64,000 bases of DNA from Hymenoscyphus infarciens (lineage: Eukaryota > Ascomycota > Leotiomycetes > Helotiales > Helotiaceae), in NCBI GenBank assembly GCA_001414345.1, contig LLCB01000217.1, positions 38,937 to 102,936 on the forward strand, in the 5' to 3' direction. The notes below the pieces were generated by a model. The model did no database searches and was not told the origin of the DNA. It saw only the letters and a list, made by a program, of their open reading frames with translations. Shown piece by piece: positions 25,091 to 38,700 of the stretch. Each line of letters opens with the position of its first letter. Within the stretch, counting starts at the first letter, position 1. The position numbers were made by a program, and so were the translations under genes.

Positions 25091-26407
25091 ATACGAAAGT
25101 TTAAATAAATATATAGTTTTTATTTTAGATTAGCTTTTTAGCGGTTTTATTAGTAGATTATTTATACTTCTCGAAGCTTTTATAAGTATAGTATAGTTAT
25201 TAAGCTATAACTAGCTAAGTCTAGAAGCTATATTTAAGTTAATAACTATCTCTTTATTTTATTTATTATTCTATTAATTTTATCTAAACTACTTTAGAAG
25301 TTACTTTTTCAGTTCTTTATACTCGTAGTTTTCAATTAATATAACTTTTTCTATCTTCTTACTTATTTATACTATAAATTTAAAATAAAATCCTTATTTA
25401 TCGCTATTACTTTATTCGCTAGTATTGTCGTAGTAATATCTATAGTATTACTCTTAGTATTAAAGCCACGGCTAGCGAGAGTACTATCGTAGATAGAGCT
25501 TCTAATTAAATATGAAATAGTGAAAATTTATAAAATAAGAAGTATTTGAAATAAATTCAAGACTTAATATAATTTTATAAATTAGTTGAAATAAAACAAA
25601 TAGATATATATAAATTTTATAACTTTTTATCTATTTTAGATTAGTAAGAGTATAATTTATATAATAAAACTCCGTAGTTATTATAAAATTTAGTCTAGAA
25701 TCTAAGGCTAAGACACTTATATAACTACTAGATTTTGTTTTAGTCTAAGGTTCTAGGCTAAATATTATATTATTATAATATTATAGCTATATAACTAGCT
25801 TTAATACTACTTAGTACTTCTTTTATATATAATATAGTCTATCTTATATAGTACGTAGACTAATAGCTAGTAGTATAATAGTAATAATTAGAGAGTAAGT
25901 AAGAACTACTAGTTTAGGCTTATATATAATATAGATAATTATTAATTCTAGCTAAATAATCTTATATAAATTTTATAAAATGTTTTATAAAGTTATACTA
26001 ATTATATTATTTAAAGTGAATTATCTAATAAATATAAGAAATAAATAATAACTTTAAAAGTGTCTTTTATATAGTTTATTTAGTAGGTCTAATCGTAGAC
26101 TTTTAAGTATTATTCGACTAAAATAATTCTAATAGAACGCCGACTAGTACTAGAGACCTAGATAACTTAAATAGAGATAAAGTTATTAATCTATTCGAAG
26201 CGAGTGCTTAAGTTAGCTAAAAGCTTAGCTCTACGAATTATAATATAATTAGATAAGTTTCTATAATATATTAAGTTAAAGTATTCTATAGCTAACTTTT
26301 TATCTAAACGTGTTTGTTTTAGAGTTAGAGAATAAGTTATAATCTTCGAGTCGCGAACCTATTTTAAGAAAGCGATATTTAAACTATATCTCTCTCTTAT
26401 ATATATA
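25091..26407. other. AT-rich stretch with no recognised element
   Basis: No long frame, LTR pair or domain motif was recognised. There are scattered CpG-containing patches, for example 25440-25500 and 26120-26240, and a (TA)n run at 26398-26410. It may be the 3' flank of the MULE relic. Confidence 0.5.
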
Positions 26408-27370
26408 TATTATAGAAAAAGAGAGTCTTATATAACCTCTTTTCTCTATATATATAGTAGAGTTTTTATCTTCTAAATTCAAGCTTCTTAGAGCGTTTTT
26501 AACCTAAAAATACGTTATAGTTATAAGCCTAGTTTATATATATAGTGTATTTTACACGTCTAGTATACTCTATAACTTTATCTTCTACTTATATAACGTA
26601 TTACTACGTATTTAAAGCGCTCTCTACTATTAGTTAGCGTAACTAACCTCTTAATACTTACTCTCGACGACGAGAGAACTCTTCTTACTTTAAATATAAG
26701 ACTCTCTTACTAAGTATAAATAAGAACTCTTCTAATAAGCGTAGACGAGACTCTTCTACGAGACGCTCTTAACTTCGAATATAGCGAAAGCTCTACTCGA
26801 GTAGATATATCTTAATTAGTAGCTTATTCTCTTAAAGAGCTTATATAAAGCTCTTCGCGGAAAGTATATAAAAAAATTAGAAGCCTAGCAGCGCGCTAGC
26901 TACTCTAAGAGATATTCGATTAAGACGATCTAGAAGCCTAGTACTCTACGAAGCTAGTATATATAAATATAATACTAACTACGAGCTACTATATCTACGA
27001 ACGCTATCTGCTGTCTTTACTAAAGCTAGAGCTAATAACGTACTAGAGTATAAGAGAGGAAGTTAGATAGAATCTAGAAGTAGGACTTTATTCTTAAGAA
27101 TACTACGGAATCGCTATTTAGGAGTTTAAAGTAAAATATATAGCTTCGTAGGTTTCTCTATAGTAGGAATAGAGAGTAATATAGTTAAGAGGTTCTTTTA
27201 TAATCTAGTTTAAGTTTATAAGCCTAGGAAGCTATTGTTTTCCTAGACCTAAGAGATATATTATAGAAAAAGAGAGTCTTATATAACCTCTTTTCTCTAT
27301 ATATATAGCAGAGTTTTCACCTCTTAAATTCAAGCTTCTTAGAGCGTTTTTAATCTAAAAATACGTTATA
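26408..27370. mobile_element. TRIM-like miniature element with 112-bp direct termini
   Basis: Near-identical 112-bp direct repeats (26408-26519 and 27259-27370) enclose about 740 bp without a long frame. Each begins TATTATAGAAAAAGAGAG and ends ATACGTTATA. ATATA flanks both sides (26403-26407, 27371-27375), but this is weak evidence in TA-rich DNA. The interior is less AT-rich than its surroundings (for example GCGCGCTAGC near 26890). Size and layout fit a terminal-repeat retrotransposon in miniature. The strand cannot be decided. Confidence 0.55.
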
Positions 27371-27414
27371 ATATATTTGCGATTTTAGTTACTTAATTAT
27401 AAGCTATAGTCTTC

Positions 27415-27714
27415 TAAATATACTAAAAAGTCGGATTAACTAAATCGTAAATAGGAAATCGTAAATCGTAAATCGTTACTTTCTATAAATATAAAAGAGA
27501 ATAATTTCTAATTTAAATTCCGTCTCTCTTCTTTCTCTCTCTCTATATTTAGATTAGATAGTCTTAATTATAGTAACTAGCTAATTAGAGAATAGAGAGA
27601 GATAATAAAACATATATCACGTATATAGTAGTAATATTACTCTCTTACTATCGCTCTTTTACTACTATCTTCTTACTATTATATTATATTCTTTCTATTA
27701 TTTCTAGATAAATA

Positions 27715-27778
<64 letters not shown>

Positions 27779-27990
27779 GATTATTTACTACTTTTGCTAA
27801 ACTTCTCTTATCTACGCTAGGAAAAACTTTCTATTAAAATATTTACTCGCTTTCTCTCTCTCTCTCTAGAGCGTCTCGTATATACTAAAAGTTAGAAACG
27901 ACGACTAAATCGCAAATTATAAATCGTAAATCGTAAATCGTAAATCGTAAATCGTAAATCGTAAATCGTAAATCGTAAATCGTAAAAGTT
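27415..27990 (-). repeat. Dispersed repeat with two heptamer (AAATCGT) arrays
   Basis: Short arrays of the 7-mer AAATCGT occur at about 27446-27476 and 27922-27986, the latter with about nine units. Between them lie a (GA)n run of about 50 bases at 27722-27772 and pyrimidine-rich DNA. The array edges carry ACTAAA next to TCGGA or GAAACGACG and then ACTAAAA. The same layout occurs in the opposite orientation at 45235-45745. Confidence 0.7.
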
Positions 27991-28195
27991 ATATAATTAA
28001 TAAATAATTATAAAAGGTATTAAATATTAAATTAAAATATATTATAATAAGAGATATATATATATAATATAAAAAGACTATATAAATCGACTTTTATTAC
28101 TATAATAAGTTCTTAAATTATATCTTAAAACTAGGCCTTTTTTGAACTAATTACTCTAGATTACTTAATATCGAAGTAATTAGCTTACTTTAAAA

Positions 28196-28290
28196 GCTTA
28201 AATAATCTTAATTTAAGATTATTTAAGTACTTTTAGTTACTTTTCTTAATCGTATACTAATTTCCTAATTAGAGTTAGCGCTATTTATTT
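28196..28290 (+). repeat. 95-bp direct repeat, left of the integrase-like gene
   Basis: It contains a palindrome (AAATAATCTTAATTTAAG and its complement) and ends CTAATTAGAGTTAGCGC. A directly oriented copy lies at 33840-33930. The last bases resemble the inverted termini of the MITE at 31090-31353. Confidence 0.6.
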
Positions 28291-28439
28291 TATAAGCTAA
28301 AAAGTATACTTACCTCGTATACTAACTCTCTTATATCGCTTCTTTCTTTAAATACTATATACTACTCTCTATTATTCCTTTCTTTAAAAGTACTATTCTA
28401 CTACTATATATACTCTCTCTTCTCTCTCGAATTCGAGTA

Positions 28440-30385
28440 CTAACGACGATAGAAGAAGGAAGAGAATAAGCTCTAGTAGTAGCTCTAGATATCTATTAAA
28501 GTATAATATTCTTAGTAGTAGTATTATAGCGTAATAATCCTAGAATTTTAAGTATAGTAGAAAGTGTAAAAAGAGCGATTTTAAGCATATAATAGAAGTC
28601 TAAATATACTACGTTAGTTTATCGATTTAGAGCTATATAAGGTGTTTATAGAGAAGTTATACTAAAAGGAAGTCGCTACTTAAGAGATATATAATATTCT
28701 TAAAAGTAAGTATAATATTAACGTTTCTAATACTACTCTTAAGCTCTAAATTAATATAAGATAGAACCTTTACTAGTATAAAAAAGGTAAGACTACTTCT
28801 ACCTTATATACGCGAGTAGTATATCTCTTTAAAGATATAAGATTATCTAATTTAAGTATAATATATATATTAAATTATAAGAGCTTTATAATTAAGCCTT
28901 AGAAGCTTTAAAGGTTATAATTTAAGATAGGCTTTTAACGTTGAAAGTTCCTTATATAGAAAGAGTATAAAGAGCTAGAAGCTATTCTTTAGTATAAGAT
29001 CTACAAATATAGCTACTTTAGTATCGTAAGAAGCTTTAGTCTTAGGTTCCTCTATATATATCTTAATACTCGTAGTATTAATAGAGACAGAGATAAAAGA
29101 TAGAGCTAGAATAAGATTTAAAAGGCGCTATTAAAAGTTAATAAAAAGAGATATAATCGTAGATTATAAGAGATTAAGAATACTTATAGTAAATATATTA
29201 TACTAGAGCCTAATTTTATATAGAGTATTAATAGATATTATAAATTAAAGTTCGTTAGTATCGAGATATATACTAGTATTAAAACCTATACTTAATTTCT
29301 CTCTTAAAGCTATTATAGTATCTTAAACGATATAGTAGTATCTACTTTATAGTAATATAGTAATACTATAAGTAGCCTTAGAAAGATACTACACTATATA
29401 TAATTAGATTAAGAATCGGAATCTCTAATAGTAGTAGACGCTTACTATATACCTTATTAATAATAAGCTATAGAAAGTAGTAAAGAGCTATACTAATTTT
29501 TAGATCTATATTAGTTTAATACTTTTATAGCTAACTAATATATTAAGGCTTAGTAGAGATAGCTTATAAAAGAGTTCTTAAATAAGTAGAAGATATACTT
29601 CTAAAGTATCTATAAAAAGAGATTATTTTCTAAAAAGAGCCTTTCTAATATAATTACTATATTATATATATATATTCTAATTATTTAGAAAGAGCTTTAA
29701 ATATTTATATATATATAGAATTACTATTATATTCGTACTAATACTAATTAAGAGTATAGAGTACTAGGAGTACTATAGACTAACTTTTACTATCTTAAGA
29801 GTAAAAAGTATCTAATAGACGATTATAGTATTAAGATACTTGTTAAGAAGCTTACTAAGCTTTAGGAATTATATAAGAATTAGAATATTAATATATATTT
29901 ATCTTAAGTAACTCTAGAGTAGTATAAAATAAAATTATTAGTATATAGATATATACTACTAATTAATAAGATAATATATACTAAAGAGAGAGAAACTTAT
30001 ACTATAGTATACTTAGATTTAAGAGTAGAATTATTAGTATATATTTAAGAGAGTAATTTAGTAGGATTAGACCTTTTAGATAAGCTAGAGAGAGTATATA
30101 AGTAGAAGCTATGCCTTAAGATAGCTTAAGAATTAAAGAAAGCTAGAGAGGCTAATTAAGATAAAATTAGTATATACTTTAATAATAAAGATAAGAGCGA
30201 TTAAGTAACGAATATAGTATTAGAATATCTATATAATAGTAACCTCTTAGATAAGGAATTAGAGAAGTTAGATAATAATAGTTTAATAGAATTAGATAAT
30301 AATTCAAGAGAGTATATAACTAATAGATATATCTTATTAGTAGAAGATAACTTAGAAGAAGATTTAGAGATAGATATTAGTAGAT
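28440..30385 (+). pseudogene. Integrase-core (DDE, rve-like) protein relic
   Basis: Read through stops, an N-terminal helix-turn-helix-like part (EIYNILKSKYNINVSNTTLK, about 28690-28750) is followed by a core near 29240-29300 that reads KLKFVSIEIYTSIKTYT. This fits the D-G-x-D-x-Y-S-R type motif around the first catalytic Asp of integrase-core proteins. SEYES-like SESLIVVDAYY near 29415-29450 may hold the second Asp. The region 29700-29770 gives YYYIRTNTNQEYRVLGVL, a C-terminal pattern also seen in fungal integrase-core proteins. No RT or RNase H was seen nearby. A DNA transposon is likely, but the family is not certain. Confidence 0.5.
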
Positions 30386-31087
30386 AAATTTATATTTAAT
30401 TAATCTATCTTAAAAGCTACTAATTCGTTCTTAGAATTAAGCTTTCTCCTTTATAGAGCTCTTTTACTAATAAATAGTATTAAATGTTATTATTATAGTA
30501 GAGAGTCTTAATAATTCTAATTCTAGGTTATCTATTAAAAGATAGTCTCTTAAATCTATTTAAAGAGTAAGGTTTTAAATTCTTAATCCTCTCTCTCTCT
30601 ATTAATAACCTTATATTTAATATATATCCCTAGCTATAGTAGTATCTCTAAGATTATAGTATTATAATCTACTAACTAACTATAGACTCTATAATAGTCT
30701 ATAATTATAATTACCTACTAGCTAGAGTAAATAAAATATTAATAAAGAGTAATATAATAAAGAAAGTATATATTACTATCTATGAAAGATATAGAGAGTT
30801 AACTAGTAGTATTACTTTTACTATCTATAATTAATAAGTAAATAGATATACTAAACTAGGAATAAACCTATACTAAATATAGACTAAGCTCTAGGCCTAA
30901 AATTCATATATTTTAAGTATAAAAAAAGGCTTAATATAACTTTAGAGAGGAATAGATATGTTTATCGACTTTTAATTAAATTTAAAAGTAATTTATATAA
31001 GGTTATAGATATAGTTATAGATATATAATTCTCTAAGTACTAAAGAGAGAGAGATTTTAGTAGTATAAACCTACTAACTATAACTGT
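30386..31087. other. AT-rich stretch without recognised features
   Basis: No reading frame, terminal repeat or known motif was recognised between the integrase-like relic and the MITE. A short inverted pair of TATAATAGTC/GACTATTATA type sits near 30680-30710. Confidence 0.4.
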
Positions 31088-31089
31088 TA

Positions 31090-31353
31090 ATACTAAGCCT
31101 AATTTATGAATTACTTACTACTACTAATAAAAGTTAGTAATCTTAAACTCTTAAATCTTTAAAAAATCATAATATTATAGATTCTATATCTATTAAGTTC
31201 TAGTTAGCTTTATAGAGATAAATAATACTATTCTACACTTAAATTAAAAGTAAAAGAATTAATTTAGAATATAATATTTTTAGGCTATTTTAAGTATATA
31301 GATTACTAACTTTTATTAGTAATAGTAAATAATTTATAAATTAGACTTAGCGT
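31090..31353. mobile_element. MITE with 53-bp inverted termini and TA target duplication
   Basis: The left terminus begins ATACTAAGCCTAATTTATG. The right terminus, reverse complemented, begins ACGCTAAGTCTAATTTATA. About 53 bp match, with transitions only. TA flanks both ends (31088-31089 and 31354-31355). At 264 bp without a frame it fits a Tc1/mariner-type MITE. Confidence 0.65.
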
Positions 31354-31721
31354 TAATTACTTACTTTTAGAACCTCTTTAGTCTCTAGAGAAGGTTTCTA
31401 AGCTAGCCTCTAAGTAGTTACTTAGAGTAGAATATTCTTTAATCTAGTCTTACTTATATCTACTTCTATAAATACTTATAGAATAGTAAATAAAGTCCTA
31501 GCCTTTATAAAGAATAATATACTATATAACTAGTAATTATTTAATATATATTAGAATAGTATATTAGAGCTTTATAAATAGTACTAAAAGTAAGAAGTAA
31601 GATATAGAAGGTTATATAGTTTAAGTAGAATAGTCTTTTAATTTTCCTACTTTTATTCTATTACTTTTACTTATACTTTTAAAAGCTCTATATCTACTAC
31701 TCTATAATACTAAAAACACGC

Positions 31722-33770
31722 TAGAATGTCTTAATATTAGTCTTCTAAATACCTAGAAGTCTAGGCTTCTTATTCTAAGAGTTTAAAGCTTAAAGTATAC
31801 TTTTATTACTTTCTAGTAAACTTAATAAGTACTCTAGAAAATCATATATCTACGCTTTCTTAGAGGCTAGGTAAACTACTCTCTAATAATAAGATTAAGA
31901 ACTATCTATAAAAAGTAAAAGACTACTCTATAAAAGCTATAATATAAAGCTTTAATAGCTAGAAGAAGAAATAATAGTTAATTATAGAGTCTAGAAGGAA
32001 GTAAGAGGCTATTATAGAACGTTTTACTATTAACTACTCTACTCTTATTATTAAGTAAAAGAAGAATAAATTAGCTATAGCTAAAAAGCAAGCTATCTAA
32101 GAGGAAAAGACTAGAGCTAGATAATCCTTTTTTATAAAGGCTTCTAATAATACTAAAATAATTAAAGCAAAAGTATATAAAAAGAGATTTATCTCTAATA
32201 AGAAAAAGACTAAAAGTAAGTAGTACTCTTAAACTTAGTATATACTACTAATTAGTATAAGCTCTCTAGCTCCTCTTTCTCTAACTTATAAAGTGCTAAA
32301 GTCTATCTCTATTATTAAAATCTATATTTAAGTAGCTCTATATATCTATATATATATAATAAGTACTAAAGACTTCTTTACTACTAAGAGTATCTTTATA
32401 ATTATATATACTTCTATAGTATAATATAATTAGATAATTAGAGTATAAAGTAATAATAAATTTCTACTTTAAGTATCTTACTTATCTACTAGTAGCTTTA
32501 AAGATCTATTTAACTTTAAATTAGTACTCTAGAATATATAAGCTAAAAGGTTTACTATTAAGCTTCTAGAAGATAGCTACTATATAATCTCTACTTCTAA
32601 TAAGTAGGATTCTATTAATATACTACTTCTTACTAATAAAGTAAAAGACGTCTTTCTAGCTATAAACGTTACTATTAGAAAAAGGAAAGCTAAGTATTTA
32701 AGTACTATAGATTATAAGAAAGTAAATAACGTATAAGCTCTTATATAATACTTTAATTTACTAAAAGGTCTTACTAACAAAAAGTACTATAAAGTATATA
32801 TAGTATTTAATAGCTATACTAATAATAAGCCTTAATCTTTTAAAAAGAGGTAATCTATTATACTCTTATAGAATACCTAAGAGCCGCTAATTCTACTTTA
32901 ACTCTTAACGTCTATTAAGATACCTAATAATAAGTCTATTATACTTAAAGATAATACTTAGAATAGAGAGAGAGATACTAGGTCTATACTATTACTAGAG
33001 AATAGTACTAGTACTAGAGTAAGTATAATATTAGTAGATAATTTAGAATTAGATAATCTTTTAGAGATATTAGTAATTATTACTATATACTTAGAAGACT
33101 ACTTTATAATTATTACTACTTATTTAGAAGAGAAGAATAATAGAGATAATAATTCTAGAGATAGTTCTAAGAGTAATATAGGAAGTAAGAATATAGATAT
33201 AGATATAGAGAAGGATATTAATAGTAAAGGAATATTAACTCTAGACTTATACTCGTCGTTGCCTCTTATAAAAGATAAGGAGAAGAAGAAGAAGAGCTTA
33301 ATAGTATCTACTAAGTTAAATATACTAGAGAGAGTAGATAAGATAGTATAATAATAAGTAGATATAGATAAGTAAATTATAAGAGATCTTAATACTTAAT
33401 TATATATAGATATTAATACTACTATTACTAAAGGTAGACTTAAATTAATTAATAAGAAAGAGTAATTAAAACTCGATTAAGAGCTTAATAAGAGAGTCTC
33501 TAATTCGCTCTTACCTACTTCTCTTATACCTATAAATACACTAGTAAGTAAAACAATATCTACTACTATAATCGCTTTTATAAATAGCCTTAATTTAAAA
33601 AGAAAGAGAAGAGATACTCTCTCTTAAACAACTCTTACTAATCGACTCTCTTATATTACTAAAAAGGTTAAGATTATATATAGCAAGTATAATAAGAAGA
33701 GAGATAAGAAGTAAGAGTATATAGTAGTAGATACTTTAAGTATAGATACTAAGAGGATTATCTATAATAT
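31722..33770 (+). pseudogene. Unidentified long ORF relic, low complexity
   Basis: One plus-strand frame can be followed for about 2 kb with stops mainly TAA/TAG. Early parts are Lys/Ser-rich (KKNKLAIAKKQAI near 32050-32100). A middle part is ordered (INVTIRKRKAKYLSTIDYKK, about 32660-32725). Later parts are acidic (LEDYFII, then EEKNNRDNNSRDSSKS near 33090-33180) and end Lys-rich. I do not recognise a domain. It lies between the 95-bp direct repeats together with the integrase-like relic, so it may be the second gene of the same element. Confidence 0.4.
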
Positions 33771-33839
33771 CTTAATTTTATTACTACTTTTCAGTTACTT
33801 TTTACTACCTTTACTCTTCTTTTACTCTCTTTATTAAAG

Positions 33840-33930
33840 TACTTAAATAATTATAATTTAAGATTATTTAAGTACTTTAAGTACTATCTTACTAATTATA
33901 TACTAATTACCTAATTAGGCTTAGCGTCTC
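33840..33930 (+). repeat. 95-bp direct repeat, right of the second ORF
   Basis: This is a direct copy of 28196-28290, including the TTAAATAATTATAATTTAAG palindrome and the ending CTAATTAGGCTTAGCGT. About 280 bp of featureless AT-rich DNA follow before LINE copy 2. Confidence 0.6.
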
Positions 33931-34469
33931 TTACTCTTAGGTTAAATTATATTTATATTTATAGTATTAAAAGTCTTAATTATCTCCTTTTCTCTCTTAT
34001 TTAATAGATATTTATATAACGTTATTATTTATACTAAGTATATCTATTACTTTTAATAATTTATAATATTTTAAATAGTAGATTTAAAGTTATATTATAC
34101 TTATATTTAATATAGTACTAGATAGTATATATTAAGAGAAAATAAGCGTTAAGTAATTATAATATATATATATTTAATAGATATATATATACTATATTAC
34201 TTTCTAGACTATAAAAAAAACTTTTTTAGAATTAATAAAGTAACTCTAAAAGCCTTAAAATATGTTTAGACGATTATTAGACGGTCTAGAAAGAGACTAA
34301 AGTACTTTATAATTATATTAAATAATTATAATAGTAGTAGTAGTAGGAAAAAGAGAGGCTTATAAAGAGCCTCTATTCTCCTCTCTAGAGTACTAGTAAC
34401 TAATAAAGATAGTATAATAAACTAAGGAGAGTAGAGTATAAGAGGATAAAAGAGAGTATTAGACTATAT

Positions 34470-35560
34470 AGACGTAATAAAGAAGAGTCTAATTTAAATA
34501 ATACTTAACTTAGTAATAGAGAAGAGAGGTATTAAAGTAATTATTAAAGTAGTAGGAAAAGTACTTAAGTATAAGAGAACTAAGAAGAGAGAGAATAATA
34601 TAATTATATATAAAATTCTATAAAAGAAGCTTACTATTATAGTTAAAAGAATAAGAGGAATAAAGGAGTATAGTCTAATATAGGTAGAGAGAGCTAGAAT
34701 TAGAGGACTATAAAGAGAGGTAGTAATTATACTATAGAAGGAATATATAGTACTAGCTAAATATACTAGAGAGATTATAATCTGAACAATAAAAATAGAT
34801 AAAAAGAAGAATAAGCTATTACTAAAGAAGGTAATTAGAGCTATAAATATAGATAGATATAAAGTAAGAGTAATAATAGCTTAAAAGCTTTAAAATAAGG
34901 ATATTATTATAAGGTTTAAAGAAGAGAAGTAGGTAGAATATATATAAGATAATAGCTAGGTAAAGAAGGTATTTAGATAAGGAATAGTAGTAATAGTAAG
35001 AACGCTTATAGTACTTATAAAAAGAGCTCTAGTAAATATACTTAAGAATAAGAGAGAGAGTATACTATAAAGCATCTCTTAAGCTTCTAATATAAGAATA
35101 CTAAAGATTATATAATAAGGAAATAGATATAAAGAGTATTAGAAATAGAAGAGACTAGCTTAAAAGAACTATATTCTTAAAGTAGTAATAATAGAGAAAG
35201 TAAGAAAGCTATATATAAGAGGAATACTATAGAAAGTATAATACTTCTTATATAAAAGATATACTTTAGAGATAGTAGTATAAAGGTATTATAAGTACTA
35301 AAAGTAAAGGTATATAGTATACTTTTATAAATAAAATAAGAAATATACCTAGTATATATATAAGAAGTATAAAGAAAGTAAAGAAGAGTATTTTAGTAAA
35401 AAGGACTTAAAAGAATACCTAGTAAAGTATAGGAATTATAGAGAAGAATACCTAGTATTTATAAAAGAGTACTATACTAGAGAGTAATACTATAAATAGA
35501 TAAGAAAATAATATCTTAATAGAATAACTATATTTATAAACCTATAAAAACTCTTAAAAA
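34470..35560 (+). pseudogene. LINE ORF1 (gag-like) relic with zinc knuckles
   Basis: Around 35275-35390 the frame reads KRYYKY-K and then VYFY-NKKY. Reversing C>T gives C-x2-C-type knuckles followed by a Cys/His-rich tail, as in ORF1 proteins of fungal LINEs. The preceding part is Lys/Glu-rich and charged. It would bind the element RNA. Confidence 0.55.
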
Positions 35561-35639
35561 AGAGTAAAGTAAGAATATCTTACTTATTTACTTTTAGCTA
35601 AAAAGAGAGCTTATAAAGCTTAAAAAAGAGGTAGAGATA

Positions 35640-38600
35640 AGGATCTATACTAGAAAGGCTAATAGATATAACTAAAGTAAGATATATAAATAGTAGTAAC
35701 TTAACCTAGTTCTTAAAAAGGCTAAGAAGCTCTTTTAGTATAATAAGGGATTTAACTAGAGAAGAAATAGAAGTAACCTAAACCTTACTTATAAGACTAT
35801 TATAAGTATAATAGTACTATACTAGAATATAAAGAAGATACTAGAAGCTCTTAATATAACTCTAAATTATAAGAAGAAATATAATATATTAGTAATCTAA
35901 AAACTAATATAGAATAGTATAAGAGACTCCTTTAACTACTTCTTAAGCTTAAGATATAATATAATCTAGTTAGATAAAGTAATAGTACTTTTTATATATA
36001 AAATATACTTAAAAGTAAGCTAGATATATACTATAAGTAAGAACTAAGTAAGTATAATAATAGAGGAAAGAGTAGATAAGATAATAGTCTACTTAGTTTA
36101 TAATCTATAAATAGAGTAGATACTAATTAAGAATATACTCTAGTAAGTAAGACTAAAAAGAGTACTTATAATAAGTAATCTAAATACTTACTACTCTTTA
36201 TAAGATATATATAAAAGATATAATAAGAATATAGACCTTGTTCTTAAACTCGTTATACTATAAGTACTAGAGAAAGACATACTCTATAGTAAAGCTATAT
36301 AAAGAAGAGAGAGCTCTTATAACTTTATAATTAACCTTATCTTCTTTACTAAGAATATAGTAACCTAGTAAAGGTCTTTAAACTTACTAAGATTAGACTA
36401 TATAGCTTAACTTCTTATAATAAAAGTAAGAGAAGAAAGAAAGGTACTATAAGTGCCTAGATTTAGCTAAAGACTAATAAATAAGATTCTAGTTAAAGTA
36501 GAAGCTTCTTACTTAAAAATACTTATAATCTAAAATATATAAGAACTTAAGAGAGTAGTATAAAGACTTATAAAGGACTTTTAAAAGATAGTAAAGGCTT
36601 TAATACTACTTTAGAAGCTAGATAAAAGAAGAGTATAGCTCTAGTAGAATATAGAGGTTAAAGAAGTGTTAAAGAAGGTAAAGAGATATAAAAGAACCTA
36701 AAAGGAGTACTAAATAAAAATCTTAAGATAATAGCTTAATAATACTCTTTAGAAACTCTAAATAGTAAGTAGAAAGGTAAAGATAAAAAGTTAGAGAGAG
36801 GTATTAGTAGAAGTAGTAAAGAATAAAAGGAAACTCTAGATACTTAAAAAATAGATATACTTTAAAGAATATATAAGACTAGAAGTACTAGTACTACTAA
36901 TACTTATATTACTTAATAGAATAAAAAGTAAGACCTACTAAAAAAAGGCTTATATTCTTATAAAAAAGTTCTTTTTAAAGTTAATAGCTAACTACTTAAG
37001 CGTTTCTAATAAAGACTAGAATACTAAGAGCTTTTCTAAAAGGTACTTAGTAAGCTAATATATAACTAAGAAGTATATTAAGATAGCTATAAGATTAATA
37101 CTATAAAAAGTACTAAGATTTAATATACTAGTAAATAGCTTCTTAAAAGTATATAATAAACTACTTTATAAAGTACTTATTATAATAGTAAAAGTAAGCT
37201 TCTACTTATAACACTTCTTATTCTACTTCTACTATATAAAGGTAGTAATACTAAGAAAACTAAGTAAAATAACTAAGAAGTAGAGTAAGATAAGAGCTTA
37301 CTAACTAATAGTACTACTCTTAACTATAAGTAAGATCTTTAAAAAAGTAATAGTATAAAGGCTTATATAGCTTATAAAGGAGATAGTAATACTACTAGGG
37401 CTATAAATAGGTAACTAGAAGTACTAAAATATAAAGCTAGTAATTAGAATAGTAATAGAGAGTATATATATAGTATAAGAAAATAAGAGCTATATATTCC
37501 TAGTCTAACTAGATATAGTAGGAGCTTTTAACTAAGTAAACTATATATAACTACTTTATATATTAAGAGAGAAGGAGGTTCTATAATAGGTAGTAATATA
37601 AATAAGAAGCTTTCTCTTTAGATAAAGAGCTATATTATTCTTTAATAAATAATTAATAAATAAAAGAGACCTTAAATAAGATATCTTATAAGAATTAGTA
37701 TTATTACTAATACTATTTATTCTCTTTACTTTAATATTATATAAAGACTTAGTAAGAATTAATAAGCTTATTATAATAGACTTTATAGATAATATAAATC
37801 TATTTATAATATTAAAAAGTATAGTAATAAACTATAAAATACTTAAGATAGCCTAAAAAGTATATAATAAGTAAGTAAATAAGTAAGAGATAGCTTTTAA
37901 CTTAGAAAAGATAGTACTTATATACTTTATAAGAATAAGAGTACTATAAAGAGAGATAGTCTAGTTTAAAGAGATAAGGCTTATACTAGTTAAGTATATA
38001 AGGTTTCAAAGAGTAGAGCTTAATAAGAAACTAAACTAGAAGGTATACTAAGAAAGAGTCTAGAAGAAGCTTATAATATAGACCTTTATACTTATAAGAC
38101 TTATTAGAAAAACATAAGAAGTAGACTACTACTAAGTAAGATAGATATATATAGTAGTAATAAGAAGTATAATAGTATATAAGGTATTAGTATAGTACTA
38201 TACTATACTAAAAGGAAGGAATATAAAGGGAATAGTAAAAAGCTTCTCTATATAATACTTAAGATACTTATAAGTAGTAATAAGAGTATATAAAGCTACT
38301 CTAGTTTAAAGCTTAGAAGTTAAAGTAGACTATATACTAATTAACCTATATCTTAACTTATAAGTAGCTACTTTTAAGAGGAAGTTCTAAAGGTCTAAGC
38401 TAGAAGAACTAATCTAGAATACCTATAGATATATAGTAATATAGCTAAAGAGGAGAAGAAGGAGTAGACTAATAAAAATAGAGAAGATAATACTATACTT
38501 ATAGATAGTAAAATAGAAGTAGGAAAGAGAGTAAGAAGTAAAAGAAGTAGGATTTAAGTATAATACTACGTTTATAGAATAGAAGAACTATCTAAAGACT

Positions 38601-38700
38601 TAAAAAAGAAGAACTTAAGAGAGAAACCTAATATAATATATAGAAGCGTTAGACAAAGTAGACCTAGATAAATAGAAGCTATAAAAGGTCTATAAAAGGC
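35640..38700 (+). pseudogene. LINE ORF2 (endonuclease-reverse transcriptase) relic
   Basis: The endonuclease domain (about 35770-36480) carries IISNLNTYYSL plus stop at 36168-36203, a RIP-altered G-D-x-N-x-H-H-P-L-W box. In copy 1 the same site reads DNLNTYYPL. RT motif A (about 37490-37535) reads LDIVGAFN, from the LDI-x-GAFD type. The downstream part (38320-38400) resembles the region after RT in Tad-like ORF2 (LTYILTYK). The protein would nick target DNA and copy the RNA there. Confidence 0.75.

Noticed and set aside
27722..27772. (GA)n run as a regulatory GAGA-type site
   Set aside because: It is a plain microsatellite inside a dispersed repeat, with no gene next to it.
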